Assembly (NCBI RefSeq): GCF_007992835.1 | Contig: NZ_BKBA01000015.1 | Coordinates: 1-58,915 of the forward strand | Origin: Knoellia locipacati | Lineage (GTDB): Bacteria; Actinomycetota; Actinomycetes; Actinomycetales; Dermatophilaceae | Reading direction: 5' to 3' | Length of the DNA: 58,915 bases | Shown here: positions 37,573-46,419 of the stretch, piece after piece | Layout: each line of letters opens with the position of its first letter | How positions within the stretch are numbered: the stretch's first letter is position 1 | Position numbers and translations under genes: made by a program | The notes under the pieces: model-generated | The model's input: the letters and a program-made list of their open reading frames with translations, nothing else | What the model was told of the DNA's origin: nothing | The model's database searches: none

Positions 37573-38484
37573 ATGCGCTGTGGACTGCAGGTCTCCTACT
37601 TCTCCTGGCCGGACGCCCCGGCGTCGATCGGTCCCACCTTCCGCCGGGTCGCCCAGAACGCCGAGGGCGCGGGCATGTCGTCGCTCTGGGTCATGGACCA
37701 CTTCTTCCAGATCTCGATGATCGGGCCACCCGAGCTCGACATGCTCGAGGGCTACTCGGCGCTGGCCTTCGCCGCCGCCGCGACCGAGCGGATCGAGCTC
37801 GGCACGCTCGTCACCGGCGTGACCTACCGCCACCCCGGGCTGCTCGCCAAGACGGTGACGACGCTCGACGTGCTCAGCGGTGGGCGCGCCTGGCTCGGCA
37901 TCGGGGCAGCGTGGAACGAGGAGGAGCACCGCGGTCTCGGTGTCCCGTATCCGCCTGTGGCAGAACGGTTCGAGCGTCTCGAGGAGACGCTCCAGATCGC
38001 GCGCCGGATGTTCGACGGCGACGACAGCCCGTATGCCGGCCGGCACTACTCGCTCGAACGTCCCCTCAATGTCCCGGCGCCGTTGCGCCGCGTCCCGATC
38101 CTCATCGGCGGCAGCGGGCCGAAGAAGACCCTGCGGCTCGTGGCGAAGTACGCCGACGCGTGCAACCTCTTCGACGCCGGGCCGGAGGCGATGCCTGCTC
38201 GGCTCGCCATCCTGCGGGGGCACTGTGACGACGTCGGGCGTGACCCTCGAGAGATCGAGGTGACCGCGCTGTCGCGGCTCAGCCTCGGCACGTCGGGCGC
38301 GAAGGCGTCGTCCGGCGAGACGATGCAGTCGGTCGACGAGGCGGTCGACCGCTACGGGCGTCTGGCCGAGGTCGGTCTCGACCACCTCATCCTCGGGATG
38401 GGCAACGACACCGACGACACGGCATACGAGCTCGTCGCCGAGCTGGTGCGCCAGCTCGAGCCGGTCGAGGCGGGCACCTGGTGA
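37573..38484 (+). CDS. LLM class F420-dependent oxidoreductase
   Basis: A 303-residue luciferase-like monooxygenase-fold protein. SLWVMDHFF, ALAFAAAATERIELGTLVTGVTYRHPGLLAKTVTTLDVLSGGRAWLGIGAAWNEEEHRGLGVPYP and RVPILIGGSGPKKTLRLVAKYAD are hallmark F420-binding segments of the actinobacterial F420-dependent LLM group. The substrate is unknown; many members reduce or oxidise small secondary metabolites. It is divergent from thpR. Confidence 0.92.
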   Translation: MRCGLQVSYFSWPDAPASIGPTFRRVAQNAEGAGMSSLWVMDHFFQISMIGPPELDMLEGYSALAFAAAATERIELGTLVTGVTYRHPGLLAKTVTTLDVLSGGRAWLGIGAAWNEEEHRGLGVPYPPVAERFERLEETLQIARRMFDGDDSPYAGRHYSLERPLNVPAPLRRVPILIGGSGPKKTLRLVAKYADACNLFDAGPEAMPARLAILRGHCDDVGRDPREIEVTALSRLSLGTSGAKASSGETMQSVDEAVDRYGRLAEVGLDHLILGMGNDTDDTAYELVAELVRQLEPVEAGTW

Positions 38485-38505
38485 CCGCCACGGCCGTGTG
38501 CCGGC

Positions 38506-39246
38506 TCAGCGTGCGTCGCTGACCTTCGTCGCGGCGACGAACACCGAGCTGCCGAAGGGCAGGTCGAGGCGTCGGCGGAGCAGCGCCTCGTCGACCTTCG
38601 TCGCGGCGAGCAGGGCGTGGTGCAGCGCCCTGGGGACCTCGGGCACCGAGACGACGTCGACGGCGGACGTGTGCTTGCGGTCCTTGAGGCGACGTGCGAG
38701 CCGCTCGGCGACGAAGCCGGGGAAGACCGACGTGAACGCGTAGGTCGCCCGTTCGACGCGGAAGCCCGCGCGTTCGACCGCGGCGACCGCGCGCCGCTTC
38801 GTGTAGCGGCGGAAGTGACCGTTGGCGACGTCGAAGTCGGTCCAGGCCCACTGGTAGGCGGGCACGGCCATGAGGAACGTGCCACCGGGCTGGAGCACCC
38901 GGCCCACCTCGGCGAGGGCCTCGGCCTCGGGGTCGCAGTGCTCGATGACGTCGAACGCCGACACCATGTCGAAGCTCGCGTCGGCGAAGGGGAGCGAGAG
39001 GGCCGAGCCGCAGACGCCGTTGGTGCCGAGCCCGCGCGGGTCGATGTCGAGCGAGGCGAGGTGACGGGTGCCGTCGTGGAGCCAGCTCGCGCTCGGCCCG
39101 TCGGCGCTGCCGATGTCGAGCACCGTCGTGCGGTCCGCGGCGTACGAGCTGAGGGCCGCGTGCAGCAGGTCGGTGCGCGCGACGTACCACCAGTAGTCGG
39201 GCTGCTCGATCGACGGGGAGCCCCCGTGTCCTCCGGCGTCGGTCAT
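38506..39246 (-). CDS. Class I SAM-dependent methyltransferase
   Basis: A 246-residue methyltransferase. SAM motif I VLDIGSADG lies near residue 42, followed by ASLDIDP and FDMVSAFDVIEHCDPEAEALAEVGRVLQPGGTFLMAVPAY. A C-terminal helix region (FVAERLARRLKDRKH) ends the protein. PDYWWYVARTDLL at the start is typical of methyltransferases acting on glycans or lipids. ATG 39246 is set by TAGGCT eight bases upstream. The TAG of that element is also the stop codon of the adjacent TetR gene. Confidence 0.9.
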   Translation of the reverse strand: MTDAGGHGGSPSIEQPDYWWYVARTDLLHAALSSYAADRTTVLDIGSADGPSASWLHDGTRHLASLDIDPRGLGTNGVCGSALSLPFADASFDMVSAFDVIEHCDPEAEALAEVGRVLQPGGTFLMAVPAYQWAWTDFDVANGHFRRYTKRRAVAAVERAGFRVERATYAFTSVFPGFVAERLARRLKDRKHTSAVDVVSVPEVPRALHHALLAATKVDEALLRRRLDLPFGSSVFVAATKVSDAR

Positions 39247-39254
39247 GGTGCGCA

Positions 39255-39260
39255 AGCCTA
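39255..39260 (-). promoter_or_regulatory. Leaderless -10 element built on the tetR stop codon
   Basis: TAGGCT (complement of 39255-39260) ends eight bases before ATG 39246. Its TAG (39258-39260) is the stop codon of the TetR gene, so the methyltransferase has its own promoter within the tetR end. Confidence 0.55.
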
Positions 39261-39899
39261 ACGGCGAGCGACGAGCCTCATCGCGAGGTGGCCGTTGGTG
39301 CGGCCGATGTCGTCGGGGGTGCGCCGGATCTCGGGGGAGTACCAGCGGGCGACGTCGACGGCCATCGACAGCAGGGCCAGGGCGGTGCTGGGGATGTCGT
39401 CGACCTCGAAGTCACCGGACTCGACGCCGTCGGCGAGGACGCCGCGCACGACCTTGTCGATCTCGCGGCGCAGCGACAGGACCTCGTCGCGGTGCTCGGG
39501 GGTGAGGTGGCGGAACTCGTACTGGACGATCCGGCCGAGCTGGTGGTGCTCGGCGTGCCACGTGGAGAACCCGGCGATGATCGAGCGGAGCGCCTCGGGC
39601 GGGGAGGCGGCCGCCCCCGCGGCCTCGACGAGCTGGTCGCGCGCCGTCTGGTGGCCGCGGCGGCTCAGCTGGAAGAGGAGGTCCTCCTTGGAGCTGAAGT
39701 GCACGTAGACGCCGGCGGGGGAGAGCCCGGCCCGCGACGCGATGTCGCGGGTGGTCGTGGCGTGGAAACCCTTGTCGGCGAAGGCGTCGGCGGCGGCCAT
39801 CATGAGCCTCACGGCCGTGGCGCCGGCGGTGTCGCCCGAGTCCTCGAGCGTGGCGAGGATGCTCTGCTCCGAGCGTGGTGCGCCTGTGGTGGCCGACAT
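39258..39899 (-). CDS. TetR/AcrR family transcriptional regulator
   Basis: A 213-residue repressor. The N-terminal helix-turn-helix is AAADAFADKGFHATTTRDIASRAGLSPAGVYVHFSSKEDLL (residues ~33-72). The rest is the helical ligand domain, here with HQLGRIVQYEFRHLTPEHRDEVL. ATG 39899 is chosen since a longer ORF (start 39947) would place the operator inside the coding region. It is divergent from an acyl-CoA dehydrogenase, and an exact palindrome lies between them, so it probably represses the dehydrogenase and responds to an acyl-CoA. Confidence 0.9.
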   Translation of the reverse strand: MSATTGAPRSEQSILATLEDSGDTAGATAVRLMMAAADAFADKGFHATTTRDIASRAGLSPAGVYVHFSSKEDLLFQLSRRGHQTARDQLVEAAGAAASPPEALRSIIAGFSTWHAEHHQLGRIVQYEFRHLTPEHRDEVLSLRREIDKVVRGVLADGVESGDFEVDDIPSTALALLSMAVDVARWYSPEIRRTPDDIGRTNGHLAMRLVARR

Positions 39900-39925
39900 G
39901 TTGACAGCATGCCTGACCCGCGTGA

Positions 39926-39945
39926 GACTAAGCAAGCGCTTAGTC
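39926..39945. promoter_or_regulatory. Palindromic TetR operator candidate
   Basis: GACTAAGC (39926-39933) and GCTTAGTC (39938-39945) are exact inverted repeats around AAGC. It lies between the divergent tetR and acyl-CoA dehydrogenase starts, 26 bases from each, as expected for a repressor controlling both. Confidence 0.7.
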
Positions 39946-39970
39946 ATTCGTAGTTCTGTCGAGGAGAGCC

Positions 39971-41125
39971 ATGCCCCGCAACCTGTACGACGACGACCAC
40001 CTCGCCTTCCACGACTCGGTCCAGGAGTTCGTCGACCGCACGCTCAAGCCGCGTGCCGACCAGATGCTCGAGGCCAAGAGCATCGACCGCGACATCTGGC
40101 TCGAGGCCGGCAAGCAGGGTCTGCTCGGCCTCGACATCCCCGAGGAGTTCGGCGGTGCCGGCGCCGGGGACTACCGCTTCAACGCCATCTCGGCCGAGGT
40201 CATCTCCGGCTTCAACGCCGCGACCTCGTCCTGCTTCGGCATCCACAGCGACGTCTGCCCGCCCTACATCGTCGACCTCGGCACCGAGGAGCAGAAGCAG
40301 CGCTGGCTGCCGCCCATGGCCGCCGGCGAGAAGATCTGCGCCATCGCCATGACCGAGCCCGGCGGTGGCTCCGACCTCGCCGCGCTCAAGACGACCGCGG
40401 TCCGCGCCGACGACGGCTCCGACGGCTGGGTCCTCAACGGGTCCAAGACGTTCATCACCAACGGCTACCAGGCCGACCTCGTCATCGTCGCCGCCCGCAC
40501 CGACCCCAGCAAGGGTGCCAAGGGCATCTCGCTGCTCATGGTCGAGGACGGCATGGAGGGCTTCAGCCGTGGCCGCAAGCTCGACAAGGTGGGTCAGGAG
40601 GAGTCCGACACCGCCGAGCTCTTCTTCGAGAACGTCCGTGTCCCGGCCGAGAACCTCATCGGTGAGGAGGGCATGGGCTTCATCGCGATGATGCAGCGAC
40701 TCCCGCAGGAGCGGGTCGGTGCGGCCGTCAGCAACGTCGCCCACGCCAAGGCGATCCTCGAGGAGACCATCGCCTACGCCAAGGAGCGCAAGGCCTTCGG
40801 CCAGCCCATCGGTGCCTTCCAGCACAACAAGTTCAAGATCGCCGAGCTCGTCACCTCGATCGAGGTCGCCGAGGCCTACGTCGACGACTGCGTCGCCGCC
40901 CACGCCAAGGGTGAGCTCACCGCCGTCGACGCCGCCAAGGCCAAGTGGTGGAGCGCCCAGGTCCAGAACGACGTCCTCGACGAGTGCGTCCAGTTGCACG
41001 GTGGCTACGGCTTCATGAACGAGTACCGCGTGGCCCGCGCCTGGCGCGACGCCCGCGTCACGAAGATCTGGGCCGGCTCGAACGAGATCATGAAGGAGCT
41101 CATCGGCCGCGACCTCGGCTTCTGA
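39971..41125 (+). CDS. Acyl-CoA dehydrogenase, long-chain type
   Basis: A 384-residue FAD enzyme introducing the 2,3-double bond in acyl-CoA. Motifs: [18 protein letters not shown] (FAD and substrate contacts), [21 protein letters not shown], and [13 protein letters not shown] near the end. The C-terminal position where medium-chain enzymes have a catalytic Glu is Ala here (IWAGS), while LPQERVG carries Glu247, as in long-chain and isovaleryl-type enzymes; this supports a long- or branched-chain substrate. It is controlled by the divergent TetR gene and ended by the hairpins after 41132. Confidence 0.94.
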   Translation: MPRNLYDDDHLAFHDSVQEFVDRTLKPRADQMLEAKSIDRDIWLEAGKQGLLGLDIPEEFGGAGAGDYRFNAISAEVISGFNAATSSCFGIHSDVCPPYIVDLGTEEQKQRWLPPMAAGEKICAIAMTEPGGGSDLAALKTTAVRADDGSDGWVLNGSKTFITNGYQADLVIVAARTDPSKGAKGISLLMVEDGMEGFSRGRKLDKVGQEESDTAELFFENVRVPAENLIGEEGMGFIAMMQRLPQERVGAAVSNVAHAKAILEETIAYAKERKAFGQPIGAFQHNKFKIAELVTSIEVAEAYVDDCVAAHAKGELTAVDAAKAKWWSAQVQNDVLDECVQLHGGYGFMNEYRVARAWRDARVTKIWAGSNEIMKELIGRDLGF

Positions 41126-41131
41126 GCCACC

Positions 41132-41190
41132 CGGCATACCGCACCGTCCGCACAGCTGGTCGAGAAGGTGACCACAGCTGCGGACGCAGC
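41132..41190. repeat. GTATGCCG-linked hairpin, unit 1
   Basis: The unit starts with CGGCATAC (41132-41139) and contains an imperfect hairpin: GTCCGCA (41146-41152) with TGCGGAC (41179-41185) and an inner GGTC/GACC. Its first ~20 bases match the start of unit 2 at 41195, so the two are a diverged tandem repeat. It follows the acyl-CoA dehydrogenase stop. Confidence 0.7.
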
Positions 41191-41194
41191 ACGC

Positions 41195-41262
41195 CGGCAT
41201 ACCGCAACGTCCGCAACCGTGGTCGCGATCTCGACCATGGTTGCGGACGTTGTCGTATGCCG
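41195..41262. repeat. GTATGCCG-linked hairpin, unit 2
   Basis: A 68-base near-perfect inverted repeat, with arms of 34 bases (41195-41228 and 41229-41262) and four or five mismatches. Its ends are CGGCATAC and GTATGCCG, an exact inverted pair of the octamer. It lies between two converging genes and is placed to terminate both. Confidence 0.85.
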
Positions 41263-41267
41263 TGGGG

Positions 41268-41798
41268 TCAGCCCGCGGCGCTGAGCTCGGCGAGGACGTC
41301 GTCGATGGCGTCGTAGCTGGACTGGAGGCCGTGCTCCATGCCCGAGTCGATGACGGCCTGGACCGTCTCGGGGGAGTCGTAGGTGATGACGGCGCGCAGC
41401 GTGGTCCGCCCGTCCTGCTCGGTGTAGGTCGAGTCGATGAGCGAGTAGGGGCTGTCGATGTTGTCGAACCGCTCGGTGTGCACGAGGTGCCCGGGGCGGT
41501 CGATCTGCTGGTAGTGCCCCGAGAACGAGACCTCCTCGCCGCTCGAGTCGGCGCGCTGGGCGAAGTGCCACGCACCGCCCTCGCGCAGGTCGACCTCGCA
41601 GACGGTCATCTCCCCGTGCCCGGCACCCCACCAGCGGCGGATGTGCTCGGGGTTGGTCATGGCCTCGAAGACGAGGTCGGCCGGGGCGGGGAACGTGCGG
41701 GTGATGACCATCTCCGAGCCGGAGGCGGTGACGGTGGCGCGCTCGTGCGCGGTGGGTGTGGTGCCGGTGGTGCTCGTGGAGCTGGCGGTGGAGCTCAT
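41268..41798 (-). CDS. SRPBCC (AHSA1-like) family protein
   Basis: A 176-residue START/Bet v1-fold protein. MVITRTFPAPADLVFEAMTNPEHIRRWWGAG is the AHSA1 family beginning, followed by VCEVDLREGGAWHFAQRA and HTERFDN. ESVSFSGHYQQIDRP-like and QAVIDSGMEHGL segments complete the fold. Such proteins follow ArsR regulators in many bacteria and are thought to bind small hydrophobic ligands; the ligand is unknown. ATGA overlap with the ArsR gene indicates translational coupling. Confidence 0.92.
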   Translation of the reverse strand: MSSTASSTSTTGTTPTAHERATVTASGSEMVITRTFPAPADLVFEAMTNPEHIRRWWGAGHGEMTVCEVDLREGGAWHFAQRADSSGEEVSFSGHYQQIDRPGHLVHTERFDNIDSPYSLIDSTYTEQDGRTTLRAVITYDSPETVQAVIDSGMEHGLQSSYDAIDDVLAELSAAG

Positions 41799-42151
41799 GA
41801 CGGGGTCTCCTCGTGGTCGCCCTCGGTCGAGGGCCGGTGGATGGACGCGAGGTAGTCGCCGAGGCTGTCGAGCTGGCTCTCCCAGTGCTTGCGGTAGAGC
41901 TCGAGCCACGACGTCGCGTCCTGGAGTGGGGCGACCGAGATGCGGCAGTGGCGCCGCTGCCCATCCCGGCTCTTGGTGATGAGGCCGGCACGCTCGAGGA
42001 CCGTGAGGTGCTTCGAGATCGCCGGCAGCGACATGGCGAACGGCTCGGCCAGCTCGCCGACCGTGGCGTCGCCCGACGAGAGGCGCTGGAGGATCTCGCG
42101 CCTCGTCGGGTCGGCCAGGGCGGAGAAGGTGGTGCTGAGCGGATCGGCCAT
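41795..42151 (-). CDS. ArsR family transcriptional regulator (SRPBCC-linked)
   Basis: A 118-residue winged-helix repressor. FSALADPTRREILQRLSSGDATVGELAEPFAMSLPAISKHLTVLERAGLI is the full ArsR helix-turn-helix. There are no Cys metal sites in the usual alpha-3 position, so it is not a metal sensor but of the SdpR/SRPBCC-linked type. ATG 42151 is supported by TATGTT seven bases upstream. It is the first gene of the operon and probably represses it through the repeats at 42157-42178. Confidence 0.92.
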   Translation of the reverse strand: MADPLSTTFSALADPTRREILQRLSSGDATVGELAEPFAMSLPAISKHLTVLERAGLITKSRDGQRRHCRISVAPLQDATSWLELYRKHWESQLDSLGDYLASIHRPSTEGDHEETPS

Positions 42152-42156
42152 GGCAC

Positions 42157-42178
42157 TTAACATAGTGGTTAATTAACC
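42157..42178. promoter_or_regulatory. ArsR operator and -10 of arsR operon
   Basis: TTAAC (42157-42161) and GTTAA (42168-42172) form an inverted repeat over a six-base spacer, overlapping the perfect palindrome GGTTAATTAACC (42167-42178). On the minus strand, the -10 TATGTT (42164-42159) lies inside it, seven bases before ATG 42151. A bound ArsR dimer would block the promoter. Confidence 0.6.
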
Positions 42179-42255
42179 GACGAGTCAAGAACTTTCCAGC
42201 GATGTATGCCCTCCGCCGTGGGGCAATCAGTTGAGAGCGAGAGGGTGAGGGACGG

Positions 42256-43377
42256 TCAGGCGCGGGTCGGAAGCTGGAAGAGCCAGGGCACGTGCAGCCG
42301 TCGGCCCAGCCACCACAGGCCGAGCGGCCCGAGCACGCCGGCGACGGACCCGACGACCAGGTGGACGGTGAGGTCCGTGACGCCAGCGACGGTGAGGAGC
42401 TTGCGGGCCATGTCGGTGAGGACGATGTGCGCGAGGAAGATCTCGAGCGAGCGCTCGCCGAGGAACGCCAGCGGCCGGCCCACCGCTCGCCGGCCGATGC
42501 TCCCCGACAGGGCGAAGACGCCGAGGCACAGTGCGATGGAGGTCGGGACGCCCCAGGCGAGGGCCCAGAGGGTGCGCGGTCCCATCCACGACGTCGGGGG
42601 CATCGGGTCGGTCAACCAGAGTGCGGCCGCTCCGGCACCGACCCCGACCAGCGCGACCCACCGTGCGTGTGCCGAGCGGGTCAGGGCGGCCACGCGCTCG
42701 CGCCCGGCGAGCAGGCCGAACCACACGAACGCGAGCAGTGCGAGGCCCTCCATGAACACCCACGGACCGGTCCAGCCCCAGGCGAGCAAGGAGCCCACGG
42801 CGACGATGACCGACGACAGGACCGCCCGCGCGCGGCTGCTCCACGGCCGCACGAGTGCACCCACCACGGTGACGAGGACGAGGAACCCCAGCCACCACAA
42901 GGGGCCGTCGGCGACGAGCAGGGCGTGCAACCGGTCGCCGACGAACCCGTCCCAGCGTCCGGCCACGACCTCTGGCTCGACGGCGTCGACACCCTCCTGC
43001 GCTGCCTGGGCCGCCACGTCGGTGAAGCGGCGGGTGACGCCGAAGAGGACGGTCCACACGGCATACAGGTAGGCGAAGAGGGCGACCCGGGAGCGGAGGT
43101 AGGCGCGAGGCCCGTGCTTCTCGACACCCGGTCGGAGGAAGACGCCGAGCAGCACGGCGAAGATCGTGAGGTGCCACGCGTAGAACGCGTCGTCCACCTC
43201 GAGCACGACAGGGGACGTGCGCGGCACGAGGTCTGCCGCGGCCAGTCCGCGCAGGACGTGACCGACGACGATGGCGAGGATCGCGATGCCGCGGGCGACG
43301 TCGAAGGCACGGTCCCGTGCGGGCGCGGCCCCTCGCGCCGGCGCGTCCTCGCGCTCAGTCGAGGGGGCCTCCGGCAA
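42256..43377 (-). CDS. Acyltransferase 3 family membrane protein
   Basis: A 373-residue polytopic protein with about ten helices. RAFDVARGIAILAIVVGHVLRG is the acyltransferase 3 N-terminal signature, with the conserved His in VGHV, and a second region near EIFLAHIVL. These enzymes acylate glycans, lipids or antibiotics at the membrane. A TTG at 43377 is the best start: it gives the family N-terminus and follows AGGTGAT, with a 23-base overlap of the upstream fabG-like gene. The overlap suggests co-transcription. Confidence 0.85.
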   Translation of the reverse strand: MPEAPSTEREDAPARGAAPARDRAFDVARGIAILAIVVGHVLRGLAAADLVPRTSPVVLEVDDAFYAWHLTIFAVLLGVFLRPGVEKHGPRAYLRSRVALFAYLYAVWTVLFGVTRRFTDVAAQAAQEGVDAVEPEVVAGRWDGFVGDRLHALLVADGPLWWLGFLVLVTVVGALVRPWSSRARAVLSSVIVAVGSLLAWGWTGPWVFMEGLALLAFVWFGLLAGRERVAALTRSAHARWVALVGVGAGAAALWLTDPMPPTSWMGPRTLWALAWGVPTSIALCLGVFALSGSIGRRAVGRPLAFLGERSLEIFLAHIVLTDMARKLLTVAGVTDLTVHLVVGSVAGVLGPLGLWWLGRRLHVPWLFQLPTRA

Positions 43378-44110
43378 CGTAGATCACCTGGCCCGAGACG
43401 AAGCCCGCCTCCTGCGAACACAGGAACGAGATCGTCGCGGCGATGTCCTCGGGCTGGCCGACGCGCCCGACCGGGGTCTGCTTCGCGGCCCCGGCGAGGA
43501 AGTCCTCGAAGGACACGCCCATCCGCTCGGCGGTGGCCGCGGTCATGTCGGTCTGGATGAAGCCCGGAGCCACGGCGTTGGCGGTGACGCCGAACTTGCC
43601 GAGCTCGATGGCGAGCGTCTTGGTGAAGCCCTGGAGGCCCGCCTTGGCCGCCGAGTAGTTGGCCTGCCCCCGGTTGCCCTGCGCTGAGGACGACGAGAGG
43701 TTGACGATGCGCCCGAACTTCTCCGCCGTCATGTGTGCCTGGCACGCCCTGGTCATGAGGAAGGCGCCACGCAGGTGGACGTTCATGACGGAGTCCCAGT
43801 CGGACTCGGTCATCCTGAAGATGAGGTTGTCGCGGATGATCCCCGCGTTGTTGACGAGCACGACGGGAGGCCCGAGCTCGTCGGCGATCCGGGCGACGCC
43901 CGCCTCGACCTGCTCCGCGTCGGAGACGTCCACGCCGACGCCGACCGCGGACCCGCCGGCCTCGCGGATGGAGGCCGCAACCACCTCGGAGGCCGCCTCG
44001 TCGAGGTCGACGACCGCGACGGCATACCCGTCCCTGGACAGGCGGCGCGCGGTCGCGGCACCGATCCCACGGGCTGCTCCGGTGACGACGGCGGTGCGAT
44101 TCTGGGTCAC
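43355..44110 (-). CDS. SDR family oxidoreductase (FabG-like)
   Basis: A 251-residue short-chain dehydrogenase. Cofactor motif TGAARGIG (residues ~9-16), VDLDEA, NNAGI, the catalytic Ser in NLSSSS, and YSAAK (YxxxK) with NAVAPGFIQTDM are all present. The pattern fits 3-oxoacyl-ACP/acetoacetyl-CoA reductases, but the exact substrate is open. GTG 44110 follows GAAGGACC at proper distance; the longer ORF lacks a start signal. It is divergent from glgX. Confidence 0.93.
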   Translation of the reverse strand: MTQNRTAVVTGAARGIGAATARRLSRDGYAVAVVDLDEAASEVVAASIREAGGSAVGVGVDVSDAEQVEAGVARIADELGPPVVLVNNAGIIRDNLIFRMTESDWDSVMNVHLRGAFLMTRACQAHMTAEKFGRIVNLSSSSAQGNRGQANYSAAKAGLQGFTKTLAIELGKFGVTANAVAPGFIQTDMTAATAERMGVSFEDFLAGAAKQTPVGRVGQPEDIAATISFLCSQEAGFVSGQVIYVAGGPLD

Positions 44111-44238
44111 TGGTGGTCCTTCGGGGTGCGGGGAGTTGGGTAGGTTAGGCGTCCTGCGCGAACGATACCCAGCCAGCCCGACCGGCCCGGCGTTCCCGCC
44201 ACGCGGGCCGCCGTCGTCCCCGTGAGGAGTGCACACGC

Positions 44239-46419
44239 TTGACCCAGAACACGACGAAAGAGGCGGCCTTGGAAATCTGGCCCGGATCGGCATACCCACT
44301 CGGCGCGACCTACGACGGCAGCGGGGTGAACTTCGCGCTGTTCAGCGAGGTGGCCGAGGAGGTCGAGCTCTGCCTCATCGACGACGACGGCGTCGAGGTG
44401 CGGATCGAGATGCCCGAGGTCGACCACTTCGTGTGGCACGCCTACCTCCCCGGTCTGCAGCCGGGCCAGCGCTACGGCTACCGGGTCACCGGCCCGTACG
44501 AGCCCGAGGCGGGGCACCGCTGCGACCCGAGCAAGCTGTTGCTCGACCCCTACGCCAAGGCCATCGAGGGCCAGGTGAGCAACGACCAGGCGCTGTTCTC
44601 CTACGACTTCCTCGAGCCCACCGAGCGCAACACCGACGACTCGCTCGGCAAGACGATGCTCAGTGTCGTCATCAACCCCTACTTCGACTGGGGCCACGAC
44701 CGCCCGCCGCGTCACGAGTACCACGACACCGTGATCTACGAGGCTCACGTCAAGGGCCTGACGATGACCCACCCCGACCTGCCCGAGGAGATCCGCGGCA
44801 CCTACGCCGCCATCGGGCACCCGGTGATCATCGACCACCTCAAGGCTCTCGGCATCAACGCCATCGAGCTCATGCCGGTGCACCAGTTCGTCCAGGACAC
44901 CTCGCTCCAGGCCAAGGGGCTGACGAACTACTGGGGCTACAACACCATCGGCTTCCTCGCGCCGCACAACTCCTACGCGCAGGGCCAGCGCGGGCAGCAG
45001 GTCACCGAGTTCAAGGCGATGGTCAAGGCGCTGCACGAGGCCGACATCGAGGTCATCCTCGACGTCGTCTACAACCACACCGCCGAGGGCAACGAGTTCG
45101 GCCCGACGATCTGCTTCCGCGGCATCGACAACGCGAGCTACTACCGCCTCGTCGACGACAACAAACAGCACTACTACGACACCACGGGCACCGGCAACAG
45201 CCTGCTCATGCGCAACCCGCACGTGCTCCAGCTCATCATGGACTCGCTGCGCTACTGGGTCACCGAGATGCACGTCGACGGCTTCCGGTTCGACCTCGCT
45301 GCCACCCTCGCCCGCCAGTTCCACGAGGTCGACAAGCTCTCGGCCTTCTTCGACATCATCCAGCAGGACCCGGTGATCTCCCAGGTCAAGCTCATCGCCG
45401 AGCCGTGGGACGTCGGCGACGGTGGCTACCAGGTCGGCAACTTCCCGCCCCTGTGGACCGAGTGGAACGGCAAGTACCGCGACACCGTGCGCGACTTCTG
45501 GCGTGGCGTGCCGGCGACGCTGGGGGAGTTCGCCTCCCGCATCACCGGCTCGAGCGACCTCTACGAGCACAGCGGCCGCAAGCCGATCGCGTCGATCAAC
45601 TTCATCACCGCCCACGACGGCTTCACGCTGCGCGACCTCGTCTCCTACAACGACAAGCACAACGAGGCCAACGGCGAGGACGGCAACGACGGCGAGGGCC
45701 ACAACCGCTCGTGGAACCACGGTGTCGAGGGGCCGACCGACGACCCCGAGATCCGCGAGCTCCGGCAGCGCCAGCTGCGCAACTTCCTCACGACCCTCCT
45801 GCTCTCGCAGGGCGTGCCGATGATCAGCCACGGTGACGAGATCGGGCGCACGCAGGACGGCAACAACAACGTCTACTGCCAGGACAACGAGCTCGCGTGG
45901 GTCGACTGGGACCTCGACGAGGACCAGGTGCGGCTGCTCGAGTTCACCAAGGCCGTGGTGCGCCTGCGCCAGAGCCACCCGGTGTTCAAGCGTCGCCGCT
46001 TCTTCGCCGGGTCGGCCGACCACGGTGGCCAGTCGACGCTCGGTGACATCTACTGGCTGCAGCCCTCCGGCGAGCCCATGGACGAGTTCGGCTGGGACGG
46101 CGACGCCCTGCAGATCGCCATGTGGCTCAACGGCGGTGCCATCCACGAGCCGGACACCCGTGGGCAGATGATCACCGACGACGACTTCCTCGTCCTGTTC
46201 AACGCCGACGCCGAGGAGCAGCAGTTCACGATCCCGTCGTCGACGTGGGGCGAGCGCTGGCTCACCGAGATCGACACGTGCGCCGAGATCGTCGACCCGG
46301 GGTGGCGCGACGCCGGCTCGCAGGTCGTCGTCGGTGCCCGTGCGGTCGTCGTCCTGCGCAGCCCCCGCGAGGCCCCGACCCACACGGCGGGGGCGGCCAC
46401 CTCCGAACGGCCGTCCTGA
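44239..46419 (+). CDS. glgX: Glycogen debranching enzyme GlgX
   Basis: A 726-residue GH13 isoamylase-type enzyme. It has an N-terminal carbohydrate-binding domain, then DVVYNHTAEGNEFGP, RFDLAAT (nucleophile Asp), LIAEPWDVGDGGYQVGNFP (acid-base Glu), and the THDGFTLRDLVSY His-Asp pair. TTG 44239 follows GAGGAG by nine bases. It leads a three-gene operon with treY and treZ that together turn glycogen or maltodextrins into trehalose: GlgX trims branches, TreY and TreZ convert the linear chains. Its end overlaps treY by one base (TGATG). Confidence 0.96.
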   Translation: MTQNTTKEAALEIWPGSAYPLGATYDGSGVNFALFSEVAEEVELCLIDDDGVEVRIEMPEVDHFVWHAYLPGLQPGQRYGYRVTGPYEPEAGHRCDPSKLLLDPYAKAIEGQVSNDQALFSYDFLEPTERNTDDSLGKTMLSVVINPYFDWGHDRPPRHEYHDTVIYEAHVKGLTMTHPDLPEEIRGTYAAIGHPVIIDHLKALGINAIELMPVHQFVQDTSLQAKGLTNYWGYNTIGFLAPHNSYAQGQRGQQVTEFKAMVKALHEADIEVILDVVYNHTAEGNEFGPTICFRGIDNASYYRLVDDNKQHYYDTTGTGNSLLMRNPHVLQLIMDSLRYWVTEMHVDGFRFDLAATLARQFHEVDKLSAFFDIIQQDPVISQVKLIAEPWDVGDGGYQVGNFPPLWTEWNGKYRDTVRDFWRGVPATLGEFASRITGSSDLYEHSGRKPIASINFITAHDGFTLRDLVSYNDKHNEANGEDGNDGEGHNRSWNHGVEGPTDDPEIRELRQRQLRNFLTTLLLSQGVPMISHGDEIGRTQDGNNNVYCQDNELAWVDWDLDEDQVRLLEFTKAVVRLRQSHPVFKRRRFFAGSADHGGQSTLGDIYWLQPSGEPMDEFGWDGDALQIAMWLNGGAIHEPDTRGQMITDDDFLVLFNADAEEQQFTIPSSTWGERWLTEIDTCAEIVDPGWRDAGSQVVVGARAVVVLRSPREAPTHTAGAATSERPS

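Noticed and set aside
39900-39947. Longer TetR protein starting at 39947
   Set aside because: It would place the exact TetR operator (39926-39945) inside the coding sequence and add residues that do not fit the family N-terminus.
42256-43377. Acyltransferase gene starting at an ATG or GTG further downstream
   Set aside because: No ATG or GTG in frame occurs before the conserved RAFDVARG segment, so TTG 43377 with its own AGGTGAT is the better choice.
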